Shown here one piece after another: positions 45,251 through 61,310 of a DNA stretch of 64,000 bases. Below the pieces are notes generated by a model. That model worked only from the letters and a program-made list of their open reading frames with translations, was not told where the DNA came from and made no database searches. This DNA comes from Mesodorylaimus sp. YZB2_4 (taxonomy: Eukaryota > Nematoda > Enoplea > Dorylaimida > Dorylaimidae). The translations under genes and the position numbers were made by a program. Positions within the stretch are counted from its first letter, which is position 1, and the number at the start of each line of letters is the position of its first letter. Location: positions 806,001 to 870,000 of the forward strand of contig JASANH010001213.1 of NCBI GenBank assembly GCA_030248295.1. Direction: 5' to 3'.

Positions 45251-46795
45251 ATGGAGTCTTTCAGTGACATTGTCCGAAGGACAATGCATGTACTGTTTCT
45301 TTTCGGAACGTGTATTGGAGGCCGCTTGACATGCATTTCTACAATGTCGTCTTGCTTAACCGCGGTTATTCGCTCATTTTTATTTCTAGCAATCTTGGCT
45401 GCCACAGTATCTTGCAGTGTTTTAATGATGGCTGCACTGATACCGACTCCAAAAGAAAATGTAGGGACGTTTCAATTAAATGCTAGCACTGTTTTCAAAT
45501 TAATTGCGCTATGTCGAAGCCTCGACTGCGCTTGCTGCTTTCTCGGCAATAATTATGCCCACTGGCTGCTCTCTCGGCGGGGTTTTTTCGATCAGTGCCA
45601 CCAAATAGGCATGGGAGAAAAGTTTTCGCTGAAGCTTGTTCTCGGTTGGAGTCGCTATACAAAATTGTGTCTCTCTATGATAACGCTGCTTTTTTTTGTG
45701 GATTTCCCTTTGCTTGGTGTTCTAACGTTTGGGTACCTAATGGACATTGATTACATGATGCAGTACGAGAGGACGAATTGGTGGCTGGGGGTTTCACCAC
45801 TAGTTTCGAAGATAGTTTTTGTCGCAAGCGAGATTCTTTTGGAGGCACATGGCAGTTACTATGGAGTCCTGTATTGGAACCATTGCGATTTGGTCCGCTT
45901 GCATCTTAACAATTTCTGCGAAAATATAAAAGCGAAAAAAGGTTCAACATTTTCGAAACGACTGGTTGATCAGTTCCACGTAGAGTACGCCCGATTGGTT
46001 TCCATGATTCGCCTCTTGGATCAGGCATTCCGCATGGCTTGTTTGGCGCAGCTTTGTCTTGTCATCGCCGCAACGTGCACAGGGTCCTTTTTGATCGTTA
46101 GAGGGGTGACATCAAAAACTGAAACGGCCATGCTTATAACGTTAATGTCTTTAATAATCACAGTATTTATAATTACAGTTGTGCCAGCGATTCGGCTTAA
46201 AAATCAGGCAAGTTTTATTCGCAGCAGATACTCTTGCTGCATAGTAACTCGATTTTCCTTCTTCTGCTGAAGGCTGACGAAGTAAAACTGTTATTGCACG
46301 AATGGTTCATGAAGTATCACAGATTCTGTGAATCACAATCTCAAGAAATCAATGAGGTACTTTGGCCATACAGCGCAACTATCTCACCTTATATTGCTGG
46401 TTTTGTTTCAGGTTGCACGACAAGCTTATTTGTCGTTTATGCAATATTTGGTGTCCGCAGATGTGGGTATAACTGTCGGCTCGCTGGCCACATTGGATAT
46501 GCCACTTTTATTAAGTGTAAGGTTCTCATAGCTGCATGTAGAAGAGTAGAATAATAAGGTCCAGGTGCTGATGCTCAGTCTCCTTTGAATGTTCGTTTAT
46601 GCTCCGCCGGCCAAAGGGTAGCTTGTGTGCCAGGCCAAACCAAACATTCGTTGGAGCATAAAGCCACACACAATTGTAAGTTTGTCATAATTTCAGGTAT
46701 TCTCAGTGATTGTGACTTATTTCCTGGTCATTTATCAATTACAAGTGCCAAATGGCGTCGAATGCAGGTGCAATTCGTCTGGGATCCTGTTCTAG
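45251..46795 (+). CDS. Gustatory-receptor-like (GR/GUR family) 7TM protein, four exons
   Basis: Exons 45251-46207, 46273-46356, 46412-46516 and 46697-46795 join in phase 0 and give 414 aa, the usual size of insect-type gustatory receptors. The protein has about seven hydrophobic segments and a short cytoplasmic N-terminus. The GR hallmark TYhhhhhQF is present near the C-terminus as TYFLVIYQLQ, split from the body by the last intron exactly as GR genes often have phase-0 introns near their 3' ends. VARQAYLSFMQYLVSADVG in exon 3 lies in the conserved penultimate region. The first intron (65 bp) uses a GC donor, CAG|GCAAGT. GR proteins form ligand-gated channels or light/chemical sensors at sensory membranes. 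The gene lies between the two G alpha genes. The family is broad and divergent, so subfamily is not given. Confidence 0.78.
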
Positions 46796-47402
46796 CCAGC
46801 GAAATGAATTATTTAGGGTTCGCTTGTCAGTATTGATACTGTTTATGCGCAATAAGGATCGTGCCGTGTCACGTGCGGGCCCAGTGTGCTAGGTGAAGAT
46901 CAGATTTGCATCTATCGGTGCACTGGTCAAGCTCGCCCTGGGACGGGCCAAGTGCGAGTATTTCACTAGCGAGGTAATGCGGGAAGCAGTTTTACAATAT
47001 GCCGGGAGGTGATGGGCAGTCGATGTGGGATGATGATCTGGTATTCTCGAATCCTCACTGTTCCAAAATGAATTGAAATTTGATCCAAACATTTTGTAAA
47101 GATAACATAGCACACATCATCACTCACCCTGTGCATACTCTTCATAATAAAATGCCTTTTTCATCGATGAATTACTGTTGGTTTCATCCGCAACAGGATA
47201 CTTTAGGTCCACCTGGCAGAAATGGATGAATTTTTTGGATTTTCGATGCCAGTAAGCGTATTTAATGGATTCCATGGATAATTGCGAAATTCGAGTCCTG
47301 CAGGTCGATATGGCACTAATGAATGTAGCACTAGTATAGGTACTGACAAGTGAGTAGTCTGTGTTTATGCGGCGATGCGATAGATGCATGTGATTCTGCA
47401 TA

Positions 47403-47575
47403 TCAGATCGACCAAGCGTAACCAAGCCTGGCAGGCATAGGAGAGAGCGCGGCAGACAAAGGTCGGTGGGTCAAAACCTCCGACTGGACCAAGGCAAGTC
47501 ATGCGATTATACCTCGGCTGAAACATTACCTTAGGGGTTGGAGTATCCCAGACAGGAGAGATAAAAAGTTTTCTC
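47403..47575 (-). mobile_element. tRNA-derived repeat, SINE family B copy
   Basis: The plus strand shows ACCAAGCGTAACCAAGCCTGG, GGTCAAAACCTCCGACTGG, GCGATTATACCTCGGCTGAAA and CATTACCTTAGGGGTTGGAG, in the same order as at 59499-59645. Read on the minus strand, CCGAGGTATAATCGCATGAC resembles an A-box and GGAGGTTTTGACCCACC a B-box about 35 nt apart, so a tRNA-derived origin is likely. Confidence 0.6.
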
Positions 47576-48204
47576 CCACTCGCCAGAACCCACAGGCCCA
47601 GCTTCACCGAGGCACTTCCATGTGTTAAAAGCCGAAAGTTTTTATTTTACAAGTATATCCCCCGTTTCACCACAAGCAAACTCAAAAGTTAGAAATGCAG
47701 GCGTGAGAGGTGCCTGGTTACACGGAAGCTGTGAGCCGTCCAAAAGAAACACGTTGCAAGTATCCAGAAATGCAATCAGCAGCTCAAACGCCTGACGGAC
47801 GAGCGGTTCACCACGATTTTGCCAGTTCTTGTAAAGCAGGAACTCGGGAAAAGTGACTCGTGCAAGATCGAGGCAGAACTTGTAAATGAGCCCGAAGCAG
47901 TGGGCAGCAGGGCGTAAATTTTTCGGAAGGTAACGGCGCAAAGTGCTTTGATAAGTTGGGCCCCTTCCGCAGGGCAGACAAATTTTTGTTTCGTGCCTAA
48001 CGAAAGCTAAGGGGTCAACGCCCAAAAGACGAAAAGAGAAGAATCCATTGCGAAAACATGGGGCAAATGGATGAAAACCAGCCGACGAACAGCGCGGCAC
48101 TAACGAGCAGGATGTGTTTACTATCCACGCACGCTTTAGAAAACACGGCTAACGGAGACACGCATTTTTTAAGCAGACGAATCTGCAAACAAGGAAGCGC
48201 CAAA

Positions 48205-48226
48205 CTAAGCCTAAGCCTAAGCCTAG
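48205..48226. repeat. Short interstitial (TTAGGC)n-type tract
   Basis: On the plus strand CTAAGC is repeated three times and followed by CTAG. On the minus strand this is the TTAGGC unit, the canonical nematode telomere repeat. The tract is too short to be a telomere and may be chance or a healed break. Confidence 0.5.
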
Positions 48227-49889
48227 GATTAGATTGAAAGTGATAAGACACGCAAAAATACACAAAGAAACGGATAGAGCAAGTTTCAGGCTGGAAACAC
48301 ATCCTTCTCGTTAGTGCCGAGTGACAAAACATGGCAAAGACTTATCAAATTTCTTGCACGAAATTTAGATAAGAATACTTATAAGAAATTTTAAGTGACA
48401 GGATTTCTCGAGTGTCTTATAGAATGGTTGTAAGATTTCATAAGATTCTTATCCATTACTATGCCATTGCTCCTAATCCTATTGTATTATAACAGTGTTT
48501 TTGTCCAGCTATCCGTATTTTATTCCCCTCAGTACTTTCTGAATCCTCTCAACGCGCGCCTTTCTATGCGCCAGTGATAAGTATCCCATTGATCGCTATG
48601 CATCCAACGGCAGAGCCAGATAAACCAAACAGTTATAAAAAGGCACCTTTTCTGCTCCTCTGCTCATTTCTTAAATATGTCGTAATAAAAGTAGTAAGTC
48701 AAATACAGGAGTAAATTCGCGAAGATCTGAAACAGACACCTCCAGTTATTGTACCTAATCCTCAACCACGACACTTATGCCCATCTAGTTTCTTTCGCCT
48801 CGAAGCTTGTCGCTCGAACCTAGGCGCTTTGAATATACTTGTGAAGAAACACTCTTGTTAACTGCTAATATTTGATTAGCATTAGATAAATATACCGCCT
48901 CCGCGAAGATGAGAGTGCAGAAGTATCGGATTCTTATTATACAATTTTGCCTGATTTTATTTTCTTATTCCATGAGAATATGGAATCGGTTGTGACTACA
49001 TGAAAGTCAGGCAGGCTAGTTATAATATACGTAATACAATATCCTTCGGTAACGACGTTAGCATCGACTCACAACGCCGAATGCGTGTCTAAAAAGCCAA
49101 CCATCAGGCCTGGGTCGGTTGACGCAATTTAACGGACAATTGTCGTCAAGGTGCATCCGGTCTGGAAAACGAGATGCTCTTTCCGAGGTCATCAACTGGA
49201 ATCAACAAAACGAATGCCTCCTTGGTCAACTCGGATCGAAAAAATTGCAGTGCGGAATTCTTTAAGGAAGAGTTCCAGCACGAATTTTTTCATCATCTAT
49301 TTTTCATTTCTGCATTGTTTTCGGAAATTACATATTGTGTCGGACGTGCCGAAGAATTTCGCCAAAGAATAAGTCTGTTTATCGGAGACGACCCCTACCG
49401 CGTTATGGAGATGGCCCCTCGTGTTGTTCAGCGAACTATGGCAATGTCCTCCTGCCTATCCCATTTCACCTGCTATCATTTCTTGTTTGTAATTTCCATA
49501 TTTGGAAATCAAGCCTTAGCTGGCTCCTGATTGTACTGGTGCTTATTCGCAGAAGGAAAGGCGTTGCATCATTTGTTATATGAAGAGGATGAATATTGCG
49601 AGTTGTGTCGCGTAGGCGAGTTCACGGGAAGCCCGGGAGCGAGGACGGCTGCCATATATGGCGGGGCATGTACGTATGCACTGCTCAATGTAGCTGGCGT
49701 GTACGCCTAGCCGTTCAGCAAGTATGGCTCGCTGTCCTTTCAGCAACCTTGGCTTTTGTGCCAGTCGATTTTCCTCTTTTTTGCTTTATATACCGTTAAG
49801 AGCAGGGGTGCTAGGGAATGAGATAGACTAGAACCCATTCTCGTCGTACAGACGTATCGACTTTCCGCGTGTCGTTCGGCTTCCGTGCA

Positions 49890-50450
49890 TTACTTACGTA
49901 ACGAGAATCTTGTCCGTGCGACCTCGTCTCTGGAGCGTGTTCCCTCGCTCGGCCAGTGCGGCTCGAAAAGCCGACTCGACGTAAAGCTTCGGCGCGAGCA
50001 TCCTCTGCGACAAGATGGACGATAGCGAGAGGAAGAGGAAAGCGGATGTTCGATATTAACGGTCGGAACGACTGGAACTCTCCCGAGCCCACCAACGTCC
50101 CCCGCACACACCATTCAATTGCAGCCAGCTTATCGACCCGCGCTAGCTCGGCAGGCCGCGAGTTCCACGCCCTAAAAGGAGAGCTGGGCGGCTGGTTCGA
50201 AGAAGCGGTCTTCTCGTCGCCAACTCTTCAATGCGTCCATGCGCCCAGCGAGGGCCGAGAGAGAACATTCTGTTGATGAGCTCCTCGTACTAACGTGAGC
50301 TAGAAGACGGGTGCCGTCGCTTCGAGGGTGTTCGATGTCAGCCAGTAAAAGGGGCGGCTGTTGCTAAGTTACCTAGACGTTATACCTCGCATTTCTGTAC
50401 CCCTCTCCAAGCTCTTCGGTCGTGTTTCTAACACCGTGGCTGGCCGTGCG
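49890..50450 (+). promoter_or_regulatory. CpG-rich stretch, candidate G alpha o promoter/5' UTR
   Basis: The stretch is visibly richer in CG dinucleotides (GCGTG, CTCGCTCGGCC, CGACTCGACG, CGCGCTAGCTCGGC) than the AT-rich flanks and ends about 370 bp before the G alpha o start codon. No reading frame here resembles a protein. Promoter or 5' UTR status is inferred only from position and composition. Confidence 0.3.
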
Positions 50451-50818
50451 TGTAACCCTTTTGCCTTCTCCTTTCAGATCACTTACGAGAAGCTTTTATT
50501 TCGAGCAGCTTGAATTTGATCTGAGAGGCAAGACGTGCCGTTTCATTACTCGAAGTTTTAAATTTTAAAGACCTGGACAATCCGAATTTTGATAACATTT
50601 GTAAAAATCGATAATTTTGTTAGTTTGGAGTTCGACAAAGCAAGGCTCATCTAATCGTGAGCGAAATTCAAAAATTTACCATCAAGTTTGCCGCCACATA
50701 GAAAATCAATCGTCAAACTTGGTTTTTTGGATCGATATCGATCGATTATTGACTGCCAATCAGTTCTTCGATTCAAGGATAAAATATTTGAAAACATCAA
50801 AGTTTATAGGAACTAAAA

Positions 50819-54837
<4,019 letters not shown>

Positions 54838-56835
54838 TCCTTATTTTTCTAACATTGGAATCCTTGTTTTATTTCGAGGTTTGACGGTATTTTTTTACGT
54901 CTTTCGGTACATTTTTGAGTGGGCTGGTTTTCGATACACTTCTGCCCTTTTGCACTTATTATGGCTAATAGAGCGGAAGATGTGTTCTCGGCGTCCACAT
55001 GACAAACCAGCTAAGTACTGCTTATCATGTGTAAGCATTCCTGCTGTGAATGTTTTTGACTTTCGCTTGATCGAATATTTGAGACGTGCGAGGGTGGTGA
55101 AGACTCTTCATTTTTATTTTTACTAGTGGACTCTTTAATGAAAAGATTTTTTTTTGATTTTCGTGTCGCATCTAGATGGGACCAAAGTTTTTGGTAGTTT
55201 AGTTGAACAGCAACGAGGTCATTTTGTGGTATTCATACTGGATTGGTAAAGCAGCTTTAATGAAGTCCACTTTGGATACCTGTAGACAATTTTGCTTTCT
55301 CAGTTTTTTTATCATCGTCTTTTGGAATATAGAAAATGAGGTCTGGTGATAGTCGTTTTTGTGGGGCATTATGAACAGCTACGTCGTAATTTATTCGATG
55401 ATATTACAGGATTTCCAGTTTGTTTGCTTTGTTTCGCGTACGGCACTTTTTTTGTGTCATTTGATGTCATAAGGTGAGGTTTTTTGTTCTTGACACGTTT
55501 AACTGGCATCAAAGCTTCTGAACGTCGGCGATGTTGACTTTGTTGCTGGCGTCTTAGAAATTTTTTGCGCGGAATAAGTGTTCTTTGATGGTTTTGTCAT
55601 TGTGTTAGAAACTTGTCGGTGAGTAGCTGTCGGGCGAGGAATTCAGGTGATGCCATATAACTGAGCACTTGTATTCATAAGATTGCTTTTGGCACGTGTT
55701 CTGTTCTGTGAGTGTCGATGCTAAAGCTGGTTTTATGAAGTAGCTAGTCTGATTGCAGACGTGAAGATGGGGTTTTAGGCTTTGTTCGTTTTGTCTTTAT
55801 GATTTGGAGACATGTCGTCATCGGATGATGGCACCATACCAGTCATAGTTTGATTATTTTCACGCTGGCTTCATTCATAACATTTGTATCACATCTGTAT
55901 ATTGTGCATGGCATGGCGTGTAGAGTAAATGTGTGAACTTGGGTGTGATCATCCTACATCCTACCAACCAGTCCCATATTGGTCAATGCCGTGCGCTTTA
56001 TGTCTCAACTCGTACTCGCATGTGAATATGCATGCACCTGGTCCATTTCCAGCTTCGTCATCAAGCCTCTCCATGCACGCGATACAGTAGAGTATGAATG
56101 CCCTGGGGCACAGCGGAAGCGTTTGAATGCATTGCATGATCATGCACAAAGCAAGGGTCGCTGCTCTGGCGCATGATATGCTACTGTACATATAGTCGAT
56201 CTGCTGTAACCACTGCACGCTTCCCCATCAGCCCTCTTAAGGAAGTTCACAAACAATCTTTCATCTTCTCGTCCGTCTTGTTTTGAAATTGTTTATCTGA
56301 AGATTTTATGACTTTATTCTTGAGAGCTTTAAAAACTGTTCAAAATGCACAAAATGCATTGTTCAGCGCAAAATGCAGATGTACAGCAAACAGTTTTGAC
56401 ATGACAAGGACGCACGACTGATTTGTAAGTTAAAGCCACTCGGACAAACTAATAGTGAGTTTACATATGATGTTTTCCCTCACAGAGCCTCGTTTTCTTC
56501 TTTTTCTTCACCATTCTTCAACGCTTCATAAAAGCATTGGCCGCCCGACGTAGTCCCGCTACTTTGACACCTTTTTACAGAAGATATGGGAGGTCTCTCT
56601 GCTGATAGTAAAATAGGCGATTCCCTTCTGCGAGATAGTTTCTCGTCTTCAGTTTTCCTTAAAAATTTACAAGTTTTTCAGCTTCGAGAAAAAATGAAAT
56701 AAAACTAACTTTAGATTGCAGACAGTTCCGCTTTTCTGCACTATCAGTTCAGCATGAGCTCGGTCTACCACTTCTCGAAACGAGAATGATCGTGCCATGC
56801 TCTAAAAAAATTGTTCCTCAGCCTTTCTTTATGGA
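54838..56835. other. Region between convergent genes, no gene supported
   Basis: The first ~1.1 kb after the G alpha o stop is strongly T- and G-rich on the plus strand with few A/C runs, which fits a long 3' UTR. The rest, to 56835, should include the 3' UTR of the glutamate-receptor gene on the minus strand. Frames of 110 codons or fewer show nothing recognisable. Confidence 0.4.
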
Positions 56836-59800
56836 TCAAAAAGTATCTCGCACAATCGATTTTGACTCGTTAACACATGGTCTTACCAAACTGAACAATC
56901 CGCACCATCCGTTTTTATCGAGCTTCGCCAAATGAGATCGAACATAATTCCAATAAACGTACTCCAAACCGAGCAAAATTAGACAAAATGCTGTTCCTCC
57001 TGCCAGAAGGACAAATGCGCTAACGAAATTTTCTATGCCCAACGGGGTGCTGTGTTTCATGTGATCACGAGATTTTCTTGCTGAGCATGATCCAGGAAAC
57101 CAAAAGTTTCGCAAGCGTTCCAAATCGCCTAAAAGAGCGCGTGGAACTGGTAATGGATATGTCACCGCAACTCAGTCTTACCTAATTCTTGATACCGAAG
57201 CAAATGTTTGTTCACTTTCGGTAACCATTTTGAATTTTTTGGGAATCCTACTCCATAGCCAGTCATGCTAAACCATTTTCCCGCAGTCAAAATTTCGCAG
57301 TAGTCGTCTTTGCTGCTCAGATATTCCAAAACAACCGCGTCATAGATAAATGCATCAAATTCTCTGAAACAGTAACACGATGCAGTTCGAGTTCAAATCC
57401 TGATGCAGGAAGATAGGTTTTACTTTTTTGTGGTGCATTTTCTATTGCATGAGCACTGTGCCTTTTGGTGTGCGTTTTATGTGTCTGCTTCCCTTTATGT
57501 TTAGACGAGAACTGTGAGCATTAAGCCAATAATTGAAGTAGAAGATACCCTTTTTATATCCGTTACGTGCAGCATAGCTGGCTGGTTCTTGACTTCGTGC
57601 TGTGACTAGATAATAAACAGTCTTTCACAAAATGTGAAGCAGTCAGATTAGGCAGATCACCTCCTCAGTTACTCGCCCTTGTATACTACGCCTTTAACGT
57701 TGTGTTAGCCCTTGAGCCTCAAAGCACGGTAGCACTGAACTCACCCCATTTTGACTGCGGCAGCACCAGCAGAAACATTTTCTTTGAAAAATTGATTCTC
57801 CTTTGCGATATATTTGTACAAATTTTGGTAATATTTTCTCAAAGTATCTTCTGTATTTCCACTCAAAACTGTGCCGTAACGAAATGCAGGAATAAAATCA
57901 TTTGGATTCGTGATCTGAATGAGCGGAAATAATGACTGACTGCAAGCTAAGTTGGAGGCAAATGCAGTCTTACTCTCGGATCATCGATTCCACTCAATTC
58001 ATGATATTCAGTTCTCGTGATCATGAAAGCTGCCAAATTTGCGGTATAGACTGCCAGAAATGTCATCGAGAACGCTGCCCATACAAGAGCCATGAACCGA
58101 GAAGTGTGTGATCGAGGAACGTCAGTATTGACTGATGTGCTAAAAAAAGTCGCCCACACGAGCCAGTACGCGCGTAGCAAGCTAAACTTGTGACCAGGAG
58201 GTGGTTTCTTCGTCATGTTGAAGCTTTGAGGGCTCATCCACTCGAATATGAAAATAGCAAATGTCGAAGCTTGAATGATGACAACGAGCATGAACACCCA
58301 AGTGCTGTATTCGAATGGTTCTAAAAGGATTATATCGATACAATTAAAAATGAAGCGAATGCAGGTTTATTCATCACCTTACCTAAGAATGCAGTTGGAG
58401 ATAATGCTCCGCGCCTAAGCGCAACTAAGATTGCGATCCCAGTTTCGTGAAATGGAATGGAGAAATCAATATCTTTCTGGCGATTGGTATTGATCTTCAG
58501 GGCAGTCATGCACATGTCTGCTTTTTGGTTAACCAGCTCAGCCATTAGACCGTTCCAGGATCCATTCTACAAAATGGGGGATAAATACTCCATACAGTAG
58601 TTAGAATCAGCCTATAAGCCCATTTGTCGCTTACTTTCTTGATGCCCCATTTTCCATCCTCAACTCTGTACAAATCATACGTGAATCCGACATCGCTTGC
58701 TAGTTTATTCAATAAATCGACGCAGAAACCGCGGCAGCACTTCTGCATTGATCCATTGTTGTGTGTCGGAGAGTCGCTTAGAGTCGAATTTCTAAAGAAA
58801 AGTGCAGATTTTTGGTAAAAATTATGAAATCTGCGTTTTTACTCAAATCTTACGATGAGTCATCTTTCACAGACCACCGGCAAAGACGCTGTCCAGTTGG
58901 GCACGAATCACTTTGAGGAGGCATATCGCTGATCATGACGAAGGGTGACTCCTCCAAAGTGACTATTTTCATGTGATACCGTTCCGGAGTGCCTTTAGGA
59001 GGACTGGTCTCGCCCCCAGGCCAGGTGATGTCGTATATGCCCAGATTGCCGTGAGTGTAATAACCAACCTGATCAATAACGAATTACCGTGTTTAGACTG
59101 AAGAATAAAGAGTCCTTACTTTTTCCCAATTTCTGTTTGGTTTAAGATTGATGACGGATAAATATGAATCCTTCAATTTTCCATTATTATCAAACTTAAT
59201 TCGGAGCTTAGGACGCTGAAGATCGCCCGAATCAATGTCTATGCTGACGCGTTTCAGATATCTGTCAAACTGCTGAGTGAACACAAGTTTTCTTTATTTT
59301 TCCGTACACTACCTATATAATATTTCGCCAGTTGCCCAAGTGTAATTGAGGTCGGTGTCGCAGCTGGTTGTGGACAGCAAGTCCAAGGTGCCATTGTAGT
59401 CATTGACCAACAGGTTCAGGCCCGCTGCAAGCACCTGAGAGTAGAAAATAGGACAGCCCGTGATCTATGTAGATATGTCCACATATTATGTATATGTGTG
59501 ACCAAGCGTGGCCAAGCTTGGCAGGCCCAGGAAAGAATGTGGCGGGGCTAAACCTCCGACTGAAGCAAGGCAGTCTTGCGACTACACCTGCGGCTGAAAC
59601 ATCAACCTGAAGGGTTGGCGTTTGCCAGCCGGGGGGACATCTATATCTCTCGCCCAGTCGTCATGGCCTGCCAGACACGAGGGTTAAACAGGGCAGCAGC
59701 TGCACTCTGCACTGGGGACATGTGCGATCTATTTTCCTGTGCTTTCTGATTGGTCAGCTGGCGAAGCTCCGCTCATTTGGTCCAACGCAGAATATGGTCA

Positions 59801-61310
59801 GAATGAGACTAACTTACATTAACAGCATTTTTAATGGCTGGCACGAGCACGTTCTCTGTCTGCTCCCGCAAAGAAGGCCGATAACGCGTGCTGGTATCAA
59901 AATGAATGGCAAGCATTCCAATCTGAAATGAGCTTGGTCGAGTCTTGAAACTGGAAACGACTGATTGAGTGCCGATCCACAAATAATTTCTGCCCGTCAA
60001 GCCTTGTTGTTCCGCTATGGGAAATATGGACTCAGCTTCCGTATGGGTTGCGTAAAATAGGAATATTCTGCTATCGCTGTTCAATAAATGACTCAACTTG
60101 ATCTCCATTTCTGTCGTGTTTTTTGGATCGAGTGTAATTTCTTCCACAAGTTCAAGCCTAAAAGTTGTCTATGGCGGAGGTGATAGCTGGTGGACAACAT
60201 ATGTGGCGTACTTGAACTTTCTGCCAGTGTCACAGGTTTCTTTGCGTAATAAATTTACAAAGTGCTGATGCCCAGCCAAGGTTGTAGTAACCACGGCAAA
60301 CTTGGACCATGCGTACCGTTCCAACAGTTTGATCATGGCTTGAACTTGGTGCTCGATGGGTGGAGCCATTTGCAGAAATTTGTATTTTGCAAAGTCCTAA
60401 ACTAAGTTTGTTCGTCATTTTCCCAACATTTTATCATTTTTAATTATTTCTATTCCTTTGAAACGTGCACATTGACCGTGGTCAAAGTGCCTATTCCGAA
60501 GGAAATAAAGTTACTGGTAGCCGAATCGAAGTAATTGTAATAATACTTACCCGATTCACGAGCAATCCAGAATTATCCGCGTTCCAAGCAATGACGGGAA
60601 TTCCAGTGTAGGAAAGCATGTGGAGCAGGTATTGCGATGATGCTGTTGCCAACCCATACTTTTCGGATGCACTAACGTATATGATGGCTGTTACCTGAAA
60701 CTAACTTTGGGGTTGGCCATGTTACTACTGTAGCCCCTTTTATAAGGGCCTAAAAGATAAGGGATGTACATCTAATTGAATCGAGCACAGCAGTGGGCAT
60801 TAGTTACTACCCGAATAGCAGCTTCGTGAGCACACTTGCTAGAGGGTTTTGTGGTGACAGCTTTTCGAAATGCAGCGCGAAGCAGCTTTCCCTGCATGTG
60901 CGAGTAGTACGTTGAAACTTAGTTGAAAGTCTGAAAATATCTAGGCTTCTGGGGCACATTTGAAAGCTTCAGTCTTGAAGGACCTCACTGACCTGTTTCG
61001 GCACCAAGACTTCACATATTGCCTGAATAACGTCCATCGGGTAGGACGTTTCTGGCAAGCTAACAGTGGACTGATGCATATCTGGCACCAGTTCATAATA
61101 TCGCAAAAAGGGTGTCGATTTTGGCAGAGCTTCTTTTAAATGCCCTTGGAAAACATCGACTTTGTAAAATCGACTGTTGAGTGTAAAATGAGGAAAAATT
61201 CCACCAATAACAATTGGTTTCTTAACATTTCGCGAGCTGGCTGCTGGAGAAACACGCAGCTGCAAGGAAGAACAGCTGGTAGGGATTGCCGTGAGAAAGT
61301 AAAATGACAT
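56836..61310 (-). CDS. NMDA-type ionotropic glutamate receptor subunit (GluN2-like), 13 exons
   Basis: Minus-strand exons: 61310-60993, 60694-60551, 60396-60212, 60157-59818, 59434-59313, 59272-59120, 59068-58854, 58791-58635, 58566-58383, 58320-57974, 57914-57745, 57363-57182, 57128-56836; about 936 aa. Signal peptide, then an amino-terminal domain (exons 1-5; [15 protein letters not shown]), S1 ([40 protein letters not shown]), M1-M3 in exon 10 with [12 protein letters not shown]2 ([12 protein letters not shown]) and TM4 ([16 protein letters not shown]) with a short tail ending VRDTF. These are GluN2-type. The pore loop reads [10 protein letters not shown] where GluN2 has the Asn pair (FNNSV), and S1 has TALKINTNR where GluN2 has GSLTINEER. 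All junctions are in phase except exon 5 to 6, which is one base out with the only canonical sites I see. Expected at postsynaptic membranes as part of a heterotetramer. Confidence 0.9.
59499..59645 (-). mobile_element. tRNA-derived repeat, SINE family B copy in receptor intron
   Basis: The plus strand has ACCAAGCGTGGCCAAGCTTGG, GGCGGGGCTAAACCTCCGACTG, GCGACTACACCTGCGGCTGAAA and CATCAACCTGAAGGGTTGG in the same order as 47403-47575. It sits in intron 4 of the glutamate receptor gene. The shared end block CATCAACC(C)..GGTTG also occurs near 29970, 31640 and 37305. Confidence 0.6.

Larger units (their letters stand above)
46796..50818. other. Intergenic, mixed repeats and unassigned frames
   Basis: 4 kb upstream of G alpha o. 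It contains a SINE family B copy (about 47403-47575), a 152-codon minus-strand frame (47642-48100) without recognisable domain, a short telomere-unit tract (48205-48226), AT-rich sequence to about 49100, and a CpG-rich stretch (about 49890-50450) that may be the promoter/5' UTR of G alpha o. Frames around 49174-49583 contain hydrophobic stretches but I cannot build a gene from them. Confidence 0.4.

Noticed and set aside
59292..59312. A 21-nt intron that would restore frame between receptor exons 5 and 6
   Set aside because: It is far below metazoan minimum intron size and has no pyrimidine tract.
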